Source: Candidatus Peribacteria bacterium (GTDB lineage Bacteria > Patescibacteriota > Gracilibacteria > UBA1369 > 2-02-FULL-48-14). From it: a DNA stretch of 64,000 nt. Shown here piece after piece: positions 15,577 through 24,104 of this stretch. The stretch covers positions 1 to 64,000 of the forward strand of contig CALQZQ010000002.1 in NCBI GenBank assembly GCA_943349825.1, written 5' to 3'. Positions within the stretch are counted from its first letter, which is position 1. The number at the start of each line of letters is the position of its first letter. The position numbers and the translations under genes were made by a program. The notes under the pieces were generated by a model. That model did not search any database, was not told the DNA's origin, and worked only from the letters and a program-made list of their open reading frames with translations.

Positions 15577-18468
15577 ATGTCTGTCGACAAAATCATCGTG
15601 AAAGGGGCGCGAATGCACAACTTGAAGAACATTGACGTGGAGATCCCCCGCGATAAGCTCACCGTAATGACCGGACTTTCCGGCTCAGGAAAATCCACCC
15701 TCGCTTTCGACACCATTTATGCGGAAGGCCAGCGCCGTTATGTGGAATCCTTGTCCACCTACGCTCGCCAGTTCCTGGGAGTGATGGAAAAACCCGAAGT
15801 AGAGTCTATTGAAGGGCTTTCCCCGGCCATTTCCATTGATCAAAAAACCGCTCCTCGCAATCCGCGTTCCACGGTAGGAACCGTGACGGAAATTTACGAT
15901 TACCTGCGTTTGCTCTTTGCCCGCGCCGGAGTGCCGCATTGTCCTAAATGTGGAAAACCCATCGTTCGCCAAACCGCCAGCCAAATTGTGGACCACTTGC
16001 TCACCATGGAAGAAGGCCGCCGCGTTTTGCTCCTCGCGCCAGTGGTGCAAGGCCGCAAAGGCGAACACAAAGACATTTTTGAACGCGTGAAAAAAGCGGG
16101 CTTTGTGCGCGTGCGTGTGGATGGGGAAGTCTGCTCGATTGTGGAACTGCCCGAGCTCGATAAAAACAAGAATCACTCGATTGAAATCGTGGTGGACCGT
16201 CTCGTGACCAAGAAGCTCAACAACGAAAAAAAGAAACTTTCCACCGGCGAAACCGTGGAAGTCCCCAACCCTGAACGTCAGCGTTTTGCGGACTCCGTGG
16301 AAACCACACTGCGCGAAGGGGAGGGCATCATGATGGTGCTCGACAACGAAACCGGCGAAGTACAAAAATTCTCCGAAAACTTTTCTTGCGAAGACCATCC
16401 CGAAGTTTGCCTCACCGAAATCGAACCTCGCAATTTCTCTTTCAACAGCCCGCACGGCGCTTGTGAAACGTGTCATGGACTCGGTACAAAATTGGAAATC
16501 GATTCCGAGCTCGTGATCCCCAATCGCAGCCTCAGCCTTTCCGAAGGCGCCATTTTGCCTTGGTCTCAAACGACCTCGCACATGTCTTGGTACAACAATA
16601 TTTTGGAAGCGGTAGCCGCTCGCCATAAATTCTCGCTGGACACGGCGGTGGAAAAACTCACGGAGAAGCAATTGGCTCTGGTGCTCTACGGAACAAAAGA
16701 AGAAAAATACACCATCAAAATGACTTCCGGGGACGGCTATTCCAAAGGTGAATTTCAAACCGAATTCGAAGGAGTGATCCCCAATTTGGAGCGCCGCTTC
16801 CTGGAAACCGACTCCGATTACGTCCGCAACAAAATCGAACAATTCATGCGCGTACTGCTCTGCCCGGTTTGTGAAGGGAAACGTCTGAAGCCCGAAATGC
16901 TCGCCGTAAAAATTCAAGAAAAATCCATCTCCGACGCCACCGATTTTTCCATCGTAGAGGCGCGCGAGTTTTTTGAAAAACTCAAACTGAGCCCCATGCA
17001 AACGAAAATCGCGGAACCCATTTTGAAGGAAGTGATTTCTCGTCTCAAATTCTTGGAACACGTGGGCGTGGCCTACCTCACTTTGGACCGTGCGGCGAAC
17101 ACTCTTTCCGGCGGAGAAGCTCAGCGCATCCGTCTCGCTACCCAGATCGGTTCTCACCTGGTGGGGGTGCTGTATGTGCTGGATGAACCGTCCATTGGAT
17201 TGCACCAAAACGACAACGAAAAACTCATTCAAACCCTCATCACTTTGCGAGACATCGGCAACACCGTGATCGTAGTAGAACACGACATCGACACCATGCT
17301 CGCCGCCGATTATATTTTGGACATCGGTCCTGGCGCCGGTAAGCACGGAGGCCAAGTGATTGCCGCGGGAACGCCCAAAGAAATCATGGCGAATCCCAAG
17401 TCTGTGACCGGCCAATATTTGTCCGGAAAAAAAGAAGTGCCCACACCCAAAACCCGTCGCAAAGGGAATGGAAAATTCTTGGAAGTGCTGGGTGCCGCAG
17501 AACACAATTTGCAAAACATTGATGTGAAGTTTCCGCTCGGCACGCTCATTTGTGTCACCGGAGTTTCCGGCAGCGGAAAGTCCACGCTCGTGAATGAAAT
17601 CCTCGTGAAAAAAGTAGCCGGTGTCATCAACCGCAACAAAGCCATCGCCGGAGCTCACCGCGAAATCCGTGGCATCGAACATTTGGATAAAATCATCAAC
17701 ATCGACCAGTCTCCCATCGGCCGCACACCGCGCTCCAATCCGGCCACCTACACGGGCGTATTCACGGACATGCGTGAACTCTTCGCTCAAACACCGGAAG
17801 CGCGTCTAAGGGGCTATAAAGCGGGCCGTTTCTCCTTCAATGTGAAGGGAGGCCGCTGTGAAGTCTGTGAAGGCGACGGGCTCCGAAAAATCGAAATGCA
17901 CTTCTTACCAGACGTCTACGTACCCTGTGAATCCTGCAAGGGAAAACGCTACAACCGCGAAGCGCTGGAAATCACTTACCGTGGCAAAAACATTTCCGAA
18001 GTCCTGGACATGACCGTGGACGAAGCCATGGAATTCTTCGACGCCATTCCCACCATCAAAACGAAAATGGAAACTTTGTCCAAAGTGGGACTCGGCTACA
18101 TTCACCTCGGCCAATCCGCCACCACCCTCTCCGGGGGAGAAGCGCAGCGTATTAAACTTTCCACGGAACTTTCCAAGCGTTCCACGGGCAAAACCCTCTA
18201 CATTTTGGATGAGCCCACCACGGGTCTCCACTTCGACGATGTCAAAAAACTCGTGGAAGTGCTGCAACAACTCGTGGAAAGCGGCAACTCCATCATTGTG
18301 ATCGAACACAACCTCGACCTCATCAAAAACGCCGATCACCTCATCGACATGGGTCCCGACGGCGGCTTCGGAGGCGGACTCGTAGTTGCGGAAGGCACCC
18401 CCGAACACGTCGCCACCCTCGGCAAAGTCTCCTACACCGGCAAGTGGCTCAAGAAGATGGGGATTTAG
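15577..18468 (+). CDS. uvrA: excinuclease ABC subunit A
   Basis: 963 residues, full length. DNA damage sensor of nucleotide excision repair, working with UvrB and UvrC. Both ABC modules are visible: Walker [21 protein letters not shown] near residue 32 and [15 protein letters not shown] near 662, each with the ABC signature LSGGEAQRI (about 508 and 848) and Walker [13 protein letters not shown] and [12 protein letters not shown]. Zinc-binding CxxC pairs occur in the insertion and second-module regions ([16 protein letters not shown]). The gene ends in ...KKMGI; a near-exact copy of this 3' end recurs at 18929-18953. Confidence 0.98.
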   Translation: MSVDKIIVKGARMHNLKNIDVEIPRDKLTVMTGLSGSGKSTLAFDTIYAEGQRRYVESLSTYARQFLGVMEKPEVESIEGLSPAISIDQKTAPRNPRSTVGTVTEIYDYLRLLFARAGVPHCPKCGKPIVRQTASQIVDHLLTMEEGRRVLLLAPVVQGRKGEHKDIFERVKKAGFVRVRVDGEVCSIVELPELDKNKNHSIEIVVDRLVTKKLNNEKKKLSTGETVEVPNPERQRFADSVETTLREGEGIMMVLDNETGEVQKFSENFSCEDHPEVCLTEIEPRNFSFNSPHGACETCHGLGTKLEIDSELVIPNRSLSLSEGAILPWSQTTSHMSWYNNILEAVAARHKFSLDTAVEKLTEKQLALVLYGTKEEKYTIKMTSGDGYSKGEFQTEFEGVIPNLERRFLETDSDYVRNKIEQFMRVLLCPVCEGKRLKPEMLAVKIQEKSISDATDFSIVEAREFFEKLKLSPMQTKIAEPILKEVISRLKFLEHVGVAYLTLDRAANTLSGGEAQRIRLATQIGSHLVGVLYVLDEPSIGLHQNDNEKLIQTLITLRDIGNTVIVVEHDIDTMLAADYILDIGPGAGKHGGQVIAAGTPKEIMANPKSVTGQYLSGKKEVPTPKTRRKGNGKFLEVLGAAEHNLQNIDVKFPLGTLICVTGVSGSGKSTLVNEILVKKVAGVINRNKAIAGAHREIRGIEHLDKIINIDQSPIGRTPRSNPATYTGVFTDMRELFAQTPEARLRGYKAGRFSFNVKGGRCEVCEGDGLRKIEMHFLPDVYVPCESCKGKRYNREALEITYRGKNISEVLDMTVDEAMEFFDAIPTIKTKMETLSKVGLGYIHLGQSATTLSGGEAQRIKLSTELSKRSTGKTLYILDEPTTGLHFDDVKKLVEVLQQLVESGNSIIVIEHNLDLIKNADHLIDMGPDGGFGGGLVVAEGTPEHVATLGKVSYTGKWLKKMGI
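18443..18467 (+). repeat. 25-bp direct repeat, uvrA 3' end (copy 1)
   Basis: AGTGGCTCAAGAAGATGGGG followed by ATTTA, the last codons of uvrA. It matches copy 2 at 24 of 25 positions, 486 bp downstream. Each copy also contains the stop codon (TTA on this strand) of a minus-strand gene. Confidence 0.85.
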
Positions 18469-18923
18469 AGGGAAAGGTCTAAGAAAGAATCCGGTAGCGT
18501 GCGCGCCATAGCCGCATCATAAAAAGGTCTCCATTGATGAGAATCTGCATGGAAACTGCTCATCGGGAAGTAGGTGTGCACAACTCCTGCTCGGCTGTTG
18601 CCATTAGGCCTTCCCAATAGAAACCGGTCTTCACCTACAGAGTGCGCCCAAAAACCTCGAAAAGGGTGTCCTTTTTCATGGATCAAGCCATTACGCTGAA
18701 TGCGTTGGGTCATTTTTAAGGAGGCGCGAGTTCGAACGATTTGCCCATCCAGCAACAAGGCAAGAACCTCGGCATCTGGTACATCGATCAGCTCTCCATC
18801 GGCACGCGTTTCTCTAAAAATAGTTTCTAATTGATCACACATCGGCGGGCGGTTCCCACCCGGGTGGGTCACGATTTTGAAGCGGTCTCGAAGATCATCA
18901 AAATTTTCAGGGCTATTAATCAC
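18465..18923 (-). CDS. unknown protein on a duplicated-end segment behind uvrA
   Basis: 152 residues from a GTG start at 18923 ([10 protein letters not shown]). I do not recognise it; there is no signal peptide or membrane segment. It lies wholly between the two copies of the uvrA 3' end, with its start 5 nt from copy 2 and its stop inside copy 1. It is read in the same direction as, and just downstream of, the 114-residue gene at 18951-19295, with only the repeat between them. This looks like a gene brought in by an insertion that duplicated the uvrA tail. Confidence 0.6.
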   Translation of the reverse strand: MINSPENFDDLRDRFKIVTHPGGNRPPMCDQLETIFRETRADGELIDVPDAEVLALLLDGQIVRTRASLKMTQRIQRNGLIHEKGHPFRGFWAHSVGEDRFLLGRPNGNSRAGVVHTYFPMSSFHADSHQWRPFYDAAMARTLPDSFLDLSL

Positions 18924-18928
18924 AAGCG

Positions 18929-18953
18929 AGTGGCTAAAGAAGATGGGGATTTA
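18929..18953 (+). repeat. 25-bp direct repeat, duplicated uvrA 3' end (copy 2)
   Basis: AGTGGCTAAAGAAGATGGGG followed by ATTTA, one mismatch to the true uvrA end. It has no coding role for UvrA here; the minus-strand gene to its right stops inside it. Confidence 0.85.
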
Positions 18954-19295
18954 ATACCTCTGCTGAAAGGGTACGGTAACAGTAACAAGACCTTCCTCCA
19001 GATAGAAAGGAAACTCTGTTTCCTCACTTGAAGCCAAAGCGTGCAGAGCAGCCCTCAAAGCCGCCACCCTATCAGTGGGAAGGCCTGGGGTTTGTAATGC
19101 TTCTCGAGCACGTAAGGTGAGAGCACTTCTAACGGCTCCAATAGCCAACGCGCCGCTTCTAGCCAAAACTAAAGCTCGTCGGAGGTCGGCATCGTTCCCA
19201 GACCGAACCAGGGAAAGGGCAAGGGTCGTGTTCATTGACTCCGGCCTAGATTTTCTAGTGGCAAGTTCTGCACGATCATTAATCTCTTCAGGCAT
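18951..19295 (-). CDS. small unknown Ala/Leu/Arg-rich protein
   Basis: 114 residues, ATG at 19295 (MPEEINDRAE). The middle part is a run of amphipathic helices rich in Ala, Leu and Arg (DLRRALVLARSGALAIGAVR); the C-terminus (FPFYLEEGLVTVTVPF) looks like beta strands. No recognised family. Its stop lies in the duplicated uvrA tail, which suggests it was once the direct convergent neighbour of uvrA. Confidence 0.55.
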   Translation of the reverse strand: MPEEINDRAELATRKSRPESMNTTLALSLVRSGNDADLRRALVLARSGALAIGAVRSALTLRAREALQTPGLPTDRVAALRAALHALASSEETEFPFYLEEGLVTVTVPFQQRY

Positions 19296-19526
19296 GGTTT
19301 TAAGTATTTAAGGAAACGTATTGTAACAAAAAAAATATTTTAGTCAAACTAGTGCAATAAAGTTTAACTAAATTAACTCAAACATAGTAAAACATAACCA
19401 AACCATCTAAAATAGCCTAAAAACAGGTTAAAACGAATAAAACTCGATTAAGTTACAAAAAGAGTACAAAACTATTGCAAAGCTAAATATAACTCTATAG
19501 ATTATAGCCAAGTTTAATAGAATTAA
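19296..19526. other. AT-rich region with phased A-tracts
   Basis: About 230 bp, far more AT-rich than its surroundings, between divergent genes. Short A-tracts recur about every 9-11 bp, most clearly in 19409-19475 (ctAAAAtagcctAAAAAc and on), the pattern of intrinsically bent DNA. No DnaA box was noticed. It may be a bent promoter region or recently acquired DNA. Confidence 0.5.
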
Positions 19527-19697
19527 ATGGTGATGCAACTGCTGACTCCGGAAGAGGTAGCGGGAGTACTGCGGCTTCATCACCTGACAGTCCTCAAATT
19601 CATCAAGGCAAAGAAGATCAAAAGCATCAAGTTCGGCCGGGTCTACCGCATTCGCGAAGAAGACCTGGAAGACTTCCTCAAAAAACAAACACAGTAA
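19527..19697 (+). CDS. excisionase-like HTH mini-protein
   Basis: 56 residues, ATG at 19527 (an in-frame ATG at 19533 is also possible). LLTPEEVAGVLRLHHLTVLKFIKAKKIKSIKFGRVYRIREEDLEDFL is the compact winged HTH_17/excisionase-type fold, with the helix-turn-helix followed by the typical I(K)FGRxYRIxxxDLxxFL wing. Such proteins act as small DNA-binding regulators or as recombination directionality factors. No integrase gene is in the window, so either role is open. The bent AT-rich region lies just upstream. Confidence 0.75.
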   Translation: MVMQLLTPEEVAGVLRLHHLTVLKFIKAKKIKSIKFGRVYRIREEDLEDFLKKQTQ

Positions 19698-19746
19698 AAG
19701 TTCGCCCCCGCCCCCGATTTCCCACCCTTAAACTCCACGCCACGCC

Positions 19747-19920
19747 ATGTTGTTCAATTGCTTCTCTTGTGGGAAACTCGTTTCCTTACGAAAAGACCTC
19801 TGCCCCTATTGTATGGTGGATTTGGGTCAGGCAAGAGCAGCGGTGGATTCAGAGGTGAAAGGCAAGGTTCCCGCCCTCAACAAAAAGAAGTACACGTTCT
19901 TCTCCCTCCTTTCCCGCTAA
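19747..19920 (+). CDS. small zinc-ribbon protein
   Basis: 57 residues. Two cysteine pairs near the N-terminus (CFSC at 5-8 and CPYC at 19-22) form a zinc-ribbon-like knuckle, followed by a basic C-terminus ending FFSLLSR. No further function can be read. It is followed immediately by a long inverted repeat. Confidence 0.55.
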   Translation: MLFNCFSCGKLVSLRKDLCPYCMVDLGQARAAVDSEVKGKVPALNKKKYTFFSLLSR

Positions 19921-19973
19921 GAGCCTGGGTGGGATTTCACTTGCAGTAGAATAGAGGGATCCCACCCAGGCTC
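19921..19973. repeat. 15-bp perfect inverted repeat between convergent genes
   Basis: GAGCCTGGGTGGGAT at 19921-19935 pairs with its exact complement at 19959-19973, loop 23 nt. It fills the gap between the zinc-ribbon gene and the convergent secreted-protein operon. No long U-tract follows on either side, so it may be a bidirectional mRNA 3'-end stabiliser more than a classical terminator. Confidence 0.7.
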
Positions 19974-21023
19974 CTATTGGCACTGTTTGCCATAGACCTG
20001 CTCCGCAGATTTTTTGATGTTCGGGAAATCTTTCGTATTCGTCTCCATCAAAACCTGGTTCATGTAGACCAGGACACTTTGCATGTCTGTGGCAGCCACT
20101 GCTCCACCCGCTCCATACAAAAGTTCGTAATTGGCCATGCGGTCGGCCGCATTGATTTGGATATCAAAGCTTTCATCGCCACCCTTCAGTTCTTTTAAAG
20201 CCTCAGAAAAACTCGTAGTCTTACCTTTGTCGGCAAGCATTTCAGCTATTTGGGTAGGAGTAAATTCCGCTTCCTGCTGTTCTTTTTTAGCAGTGAGGTA
20301 TTCGTAAGCATTGATAAAAGACTGACCAAACTCACTCATTTCGGTCTTATTGGCATCCGTATCGCTTTGATCTTCAAAACTGAATTCCTGTTTCTCAATA
20401 TCGTCGGCAGTTTCTTTGATATCGTTGATGTGATCAATAAAATCCTGCCAGGTGTCCTGCAGCTCGGCCCAAGCGCCTTCCTCACAGTGAGCATAGTTGG
20501 CAATGCGATCATCGTACTTACTAGACCAATTCGTATAGTAGGTTTCAAAAACATCCTTCGTTACCTTGTGCTCTTGCTCCACAAACAGCAGCATCATTTC
20601 TTCTTTAAGTTTGGCTAACTTGGCTTCCTTCAGAGCATTCAAGCGCTCTTCATCCACCTCGTTGATCACATCCGATTTAGTTTCTTGGATGTGGCGCACG
20701 AAATATTCTTCCATCAAGGTTTCCACATAGGCTGTTTTATATTCACTCGTATCTTGGCAGGCATTCGCTGCACTCTGAAACGAGTCCCTCAGGGTATCGA
20801 GTTCACTTTCCAACTCCATGATGTCACTGAGCTGGCAGTAGCCGAGCTTGAAAAAATCACTGAAGGTTTGTTTGCGGGTCGCTGCGCTGCGAGCCGTCAA
20901 AAGGAAACTGTAGTAATCCCCGGGGCAGGTGGCAATGGCCGCCTCAGCAAGAGGAACACTAGGAGCGAGCGAGAAGCCCGTGAGAAACAAAACACCGGCA
21001 ATGAGAAGAGTTTTAATTTTCAT
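19974..21023 (-). CDS. secreted unknown protein, last gene of the surface operon
   Basis: 349 residues with a signal peptide (MKIKTLLIAGVLFLTGFSLAPS..., cleavage near AEA at about residue 29). The rest is mainly helical and acidic with a few Cys residues (ATCPGDYY, GYCQL, NACQDT, AHCEEG, final GKQC) that could form disulfides. Unrecognised. The start overlaps the preceding stop by 4 bp, the fifth gene in a row of coupled secreted proteins, so it probably works with the giant surface protein. Confidence 0.75.
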   Translation of the reverse strand: MKIKTLLIAGVLFLTGFSLAPSVPLAEAAIATCPGDYYSFLLTARSAATRKQTFSDFFKLGYCQLSDIMELESELDTLRDSFQSAANACQDTSEYKTAYVETLMEEYFVRHIQETKSDVINEVDEERLNALKEAKLAKLKEEMMLLFVEQEHKVTKDVFETYYTNWSSKYDDRIANYAHCEEGAWAELQDTWQDFIDHINDIKETADDIEKQEFSFEDQSDTDANKTEMSEFGQSFINAYEYLTAKKEQQEAEFTPTQIAEMLADKGKTTSFSEALKELKGGDESFDIQINAADRMANYELLYGAGGAVAATDMQSVLVYMNQVLMETNTKDFPNIKKSAEQVYGKQCQ

Positions 21024-22876
21024 CCTTCGCAGTATTTTTTAGCGAGCAAAGAGGGAAGCGGAGCATCATCGCCCTTGTAAGTAGCTTGAATTTGTTCTTG
21101 ATAATTACGGAAACTGATGGCCATTTTATAAAGTTCCGCAGAGACTTGTTGGTACAACAAGTTAGCATCCGCATTCATTCCCTCCACTTGAGTTTGGTCA
21201 TAAACAGCAGCCAGTTCTTCAGCCAAAAGATCCTTTGCTATTTGGCAATTGGCCTGCACTTCCTGAATGGTTTGAGGGCTGCCAGCCAGCGTGTTCAAAC
21301 TCAACAAACTTTCACACTCAATGTCTGCGGGGGTTTTACCGATGATCGTTCCAGGAGCATCTTTGGAAGGGAAGCCACCAATGTGCATGAGAGTCTGTTT
21401 AAGATCTTCCAAGTCCTTGGCAGGGGCACTGTCCGTGTCGTCCCCAGGGTCTAGTTCGATGGCTTTTTTGATGGCGTAAACGTTGATGTCCAAGTTTATT
21501 TGGTTCCCGGCATCTTTACACGTAGCATCCTCAAACCAATCCTTGGAAACTTTTCCCGCCACCAAACTGTGGTCGGTGGTAGCAATGAGGGCAGCATTGA
21601 TGTAAGCCACATGGCAGGCCACACAGTTGTCGGTGTCGGCATAATCACCATTGGCTACGGGGTCGTCCTCGCCGTCCACCAATTTCACGGTGATACAGAA
21701 CACGTCCCCGCAAGGCAGAGCGCGGGTCCAGTCGCCTTTCTGTCCACTGAGTTGGGTGAGAAAATCCGACATGTCGTCCAAGGTCTGTCGCGCGGCTTCA
21801 GCCGCCTCAGTAGCCGTTTCTACATTCGCTGGGTCAGTGACCACTGCCTCTGCCACTTCGGCAGGGTCGGGCAAAATCAGCTCCGCTTCTTCCTCCGGCG
21901 CAGTAGCCGTAGCCCCGCTGCCGTCAGTCTCAAAGGCATCCAAGGCAGCCTGCAGATCCGCATCGTCCAAACAAGCGTAAGGGCTCACGGTGTCGGTAGT
22001 TTCTTCGCTGAGCGCCACAGCTTCGTCTTCGGGCTCGTCGTCCGGCATATAATACTCAGCAGGCAAAGACGCCAAGTCCACATCTTCACCGCCGCTGCGG
22101 TCCGGGTAAGTGATGTAAGAACCAAACAGCACATAATGCGCCAAGTCCAAATCGTAAAGCAGGTCGATGTTCGCAGAATCGGACAAATCGTTGTTGAGGA
22201 ACATTTCACTGGCCAGAGCTTGATAGGCCAATTTGCGGTTGTCTCGCTGCAAGTCCAACTCCTTGTTGTACTCCGCCATGATGTCCGAATAAGTGGCCAT
22301 CACCACCGTTTGATTCAAGTTGTTGTTGATGTCTTCCTGGCTGGGAACCGTGAGCCGTTGAGCTTGATACGCGTTCTCAATAGCATCCAGAGCCGTCTCA
22401 CTCAAATCCGAATTGTCGGCTATAAATTGCGCAAACTCCGCATCGTAAGCGGCCTGGCGATCTTCATCGGCTTGCACAGCCTCTGTGCTTTGAGCATCCA
22501 GCGCCCTTTGTTCTTGTTGGCTGAGAATAGGGCTGGTATCGGCACTTTGGGTGATAGAGGTCAGTTCGTCTTCAGTGAAATTGAGTCCATCAATATAACG
22601 CGTAGAAAGCATTTTGATCGCAGCTGCTTCCGGACCATTAAGCACATTGTTGTACATGTAGATATAAAGGTTCTGGAACGCAAAATCGCTGGAGGAAGAC
22701 AAATCTTCCAGCACAGCGGGGTCGCTGCTGTCCGTGGGTGCACTCATCCCGGATTCGGAGAAAATACGGTCTGTCACCGTTTGGGTCGTCGTAAAAGCCA
22801 TGGTGTAACGACTCACCGCCACGCCGAGCCCGGCGCTGATCATGATTCCGAAAGCGAGGATGAAAAATCGGTTCAT
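21020..22876 (-). CDS. secreted/anchored unknown protein with a CxxCH motif
   Basis: 618 residues. An N-terminal hydrophobic segment (FFILAFGIMISAGLGVAVS) may be an uncleaved anchor or signal. Long acidic helices with an Ala/Glu-rich low-complexity part (about 320-370) follow. Near residue 425 the sequence DNCVACHVAYINAA contains a single CxxCH, the covalent heme c attachment motif; further cysteines (CGDVFC, CKDAG, CESL, NCQIA, KYCEG) suggest disulfides as the alternative. No cytochrome-maturation gene is in the window. Coupled on both sides by ATGA-type overlaps. Confidence 0.7.
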   Translation of the reverse strand: MNRFFILAFGIMISAGLGVAVSRYTMAFTTTQTVTDRIFSESGMSAPTDSSDPAVLEDLSSSSDFAFQNLYIYMYNNVLNGPEAAAIKMLSTRYIDGLNFTEDELTSITQSADTSPILSQQEQRALDAQSTEAVQADEDRQAAYDAEFAQFIADNSDLSETALDAIENAYQAQRLTVPSQEDINNNLNQTVVMATYSDIMAEYNKELDLQRDNRKLAYQALASEMFLNNDLSDSANIDLLYDLDLAHYVLFGSYITYPDRSGGEDVDLASLPAEYYMPDDEPEDEAVALSEETTDTVSPYACLDDADLQAALDAFETDGSGATATAPEEEAELILPDPAEVAEAVVTDPANVETATEAAEAARQTLDDMSDFLTQLSGQKGDWTRALPCGDVFCITVKLVDGEDDPVANGDYADTDNCVACHVAYINAALIATTDHSLVAGKVSKDWFEDATCKDAGNQINLDINVYAIKKAIELDPGDDTDSAPAKDLEDLKQTLMHIGGFPSKDAPGTIIGKTPADIECESLLSLNTLAGSPQTIQEVQANCQIAKDLLAEELAAVYDQTQVEGMNADANLLYQQVSAELYKMAISFRNYQEQIQATYKGDDAPLPSLLAKKYCEG

Positions 22877-23517
22877 TTGCAGTCGGTGGAGGTGGCTCCG
22901 TTAAACTTGGCGGGATAGGCGGAAAGCGTATTGCGTAACTCACCCAAATTGTCGCGATAATCTTCTAGATTTTGAATGAATTTGCCCAATTCCACATGCA
23001 AGGGATACACGGTTTGAATTTGTTGGTAGACGGCCAAGTTCAAATCCAAGGCATCTTCCGCCGCGCTCACTTGTTCTTGGATCACTTGCTTCTGAGAATT
23101 GGCAGCCTGCAGCGCTGTTTGCAAATCAGTAACTTCCACAAAATCGCCGCCTTCCAAATCGAATTCCTCCATACGTAAGATCATGCTTTCTTCAAATTGA
23201 GTGAGCTCGGTGTTCAGTACCACCGCTAAACAATAGGTGGAAACATTCTTGCCTTGATCACATTCACTTTCATCCGAGGGATATTCCACATAACCGAGTT
23301 TCACGGCATTGGGGTCGAGCAATCTTTTCAAAAAAGTATTGGTGACTTCGTTCGCACGAAGATGATAAGCCACCATGGCATCTTCCAGCCCATATTCATC
23401 GTAAGGATTCTTGGTGCTGTTCGCTGCAAGAAAAGAAGCATTCGTATGGGGCAATATCACTCCCATCGCAAACGTGAGCACAAACCAACGACCGTATTGA
23501 ATGAAGAAATTTTTCAT
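22873..23517 (-). CDS. secreted unknown protein of the surface operon
   Basis: 214 residues from the ATG at 23517, which overlaps the preceding TGA (TCAT on the plus strand). Signal peptide MKNFFIQYGRWFVLTFAMGVILPHTNA; then helical with a probable coiled coil (about 120-190). Cysteines occur at ESECDQG, TYCLAV and the final DCK. Family unknown. Confidence 0.7.
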   Translation of the reverse strand: MKNFFIQYGRWFVLTFAMGVILPHTNASFLAANSTKNPYDEYGLEDAMVAYHLRANEVTNTFLKRLLDPNAVKLGYVEYPSDESECDQGKNVSTYCLAVVLNTELTQFEESMILRMEEFDLEGGDFVEVTDLQTALQAANSQKQVIQEQVSAAEDALDLNLAVYQQIQTVYPLHVELGKFIQNLEDYRDNLGELRNTLSAYPAKFNGATSTDCK

Positions 23518-24095
23518 TTCGAAGCGCAAGTACGGGCGTAACAGGGTAAATTATGATCCATCACACTAAAGAGTTTGGGAAAAGTTTGGTTGAAGGTCTC
23601 CGAAAGGCTGTCCAAGTCTTTGTTCATGGCTTTGAGTCCATCCACCACCGTGAAGGTCACTTTGGAAGCCGCGGAACCCATGAGCTGCCGAGGAAACAAA
23701 GTCTTGATGTAGTCCAAATACGCATCCCGCACATAGCCGCAATATTGATACTCCGTATTGGCCGTTTCCAGGGTTTTGCCCCCGTCTTCGGTGGTGCCAA
23801 GGTTCAAGTTGTTTTCATAAACGGCATTGATACTCATTTCGGTAAAACGGTATTGGCTCAGCGCACTTTCAAATTGCGTGCTGGAAGGCGCATCCACTTG
23901 GAAATATTCATTCAAAAACTGTTCATAATTCACGACCAGTACGGCGCCTTCATCCAGCATGGCCTCCCCACACAAATAGTCCGGAGTGCCGGTGTCCACC
24001 GTGCTGTCCTCCGTTTCTTCGGCATAAGCCAGCACCAGCCCGCTGCTGCAGAGCAGAACGAGGAGAGCGGCGCGGAATTTGAAGGCCTGAGTCAT
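23514..24095 (-). CDS. secreted unknown protein of the surface operon
   Basis: 193 residues with a signal peptide (FRAALLVLLCSSGLVLAYA). Four or more cysteines (DYLCGEA, YQYCGYV, LPCYARTC) and mostly helical predicted structure. It starts 9 nt after the stop of the giant surface gene, the second gene of the operon. Family unknown. Confidence 0.7.
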   Translation of the reverse strand: MTQAFKFRAALLVLLCSSGLVLAYAEETEDSTVDTGTPDYLCGEAMLDEGAVLVVNYEQFLNEYFQVDAPSSTQFESALSQYRFTEMSINAVYENNLNLGTTEDGGKTLETANTEYQYCGYVRDAYLDYIKTLFPRQLMGSAASKVTFTVVDGLKAMNKDLDSLSETFNQTFPKLFSVMDHNLPCYARTCASK

Positions 24096-24104
24096 GGAGG
24101 TGGA

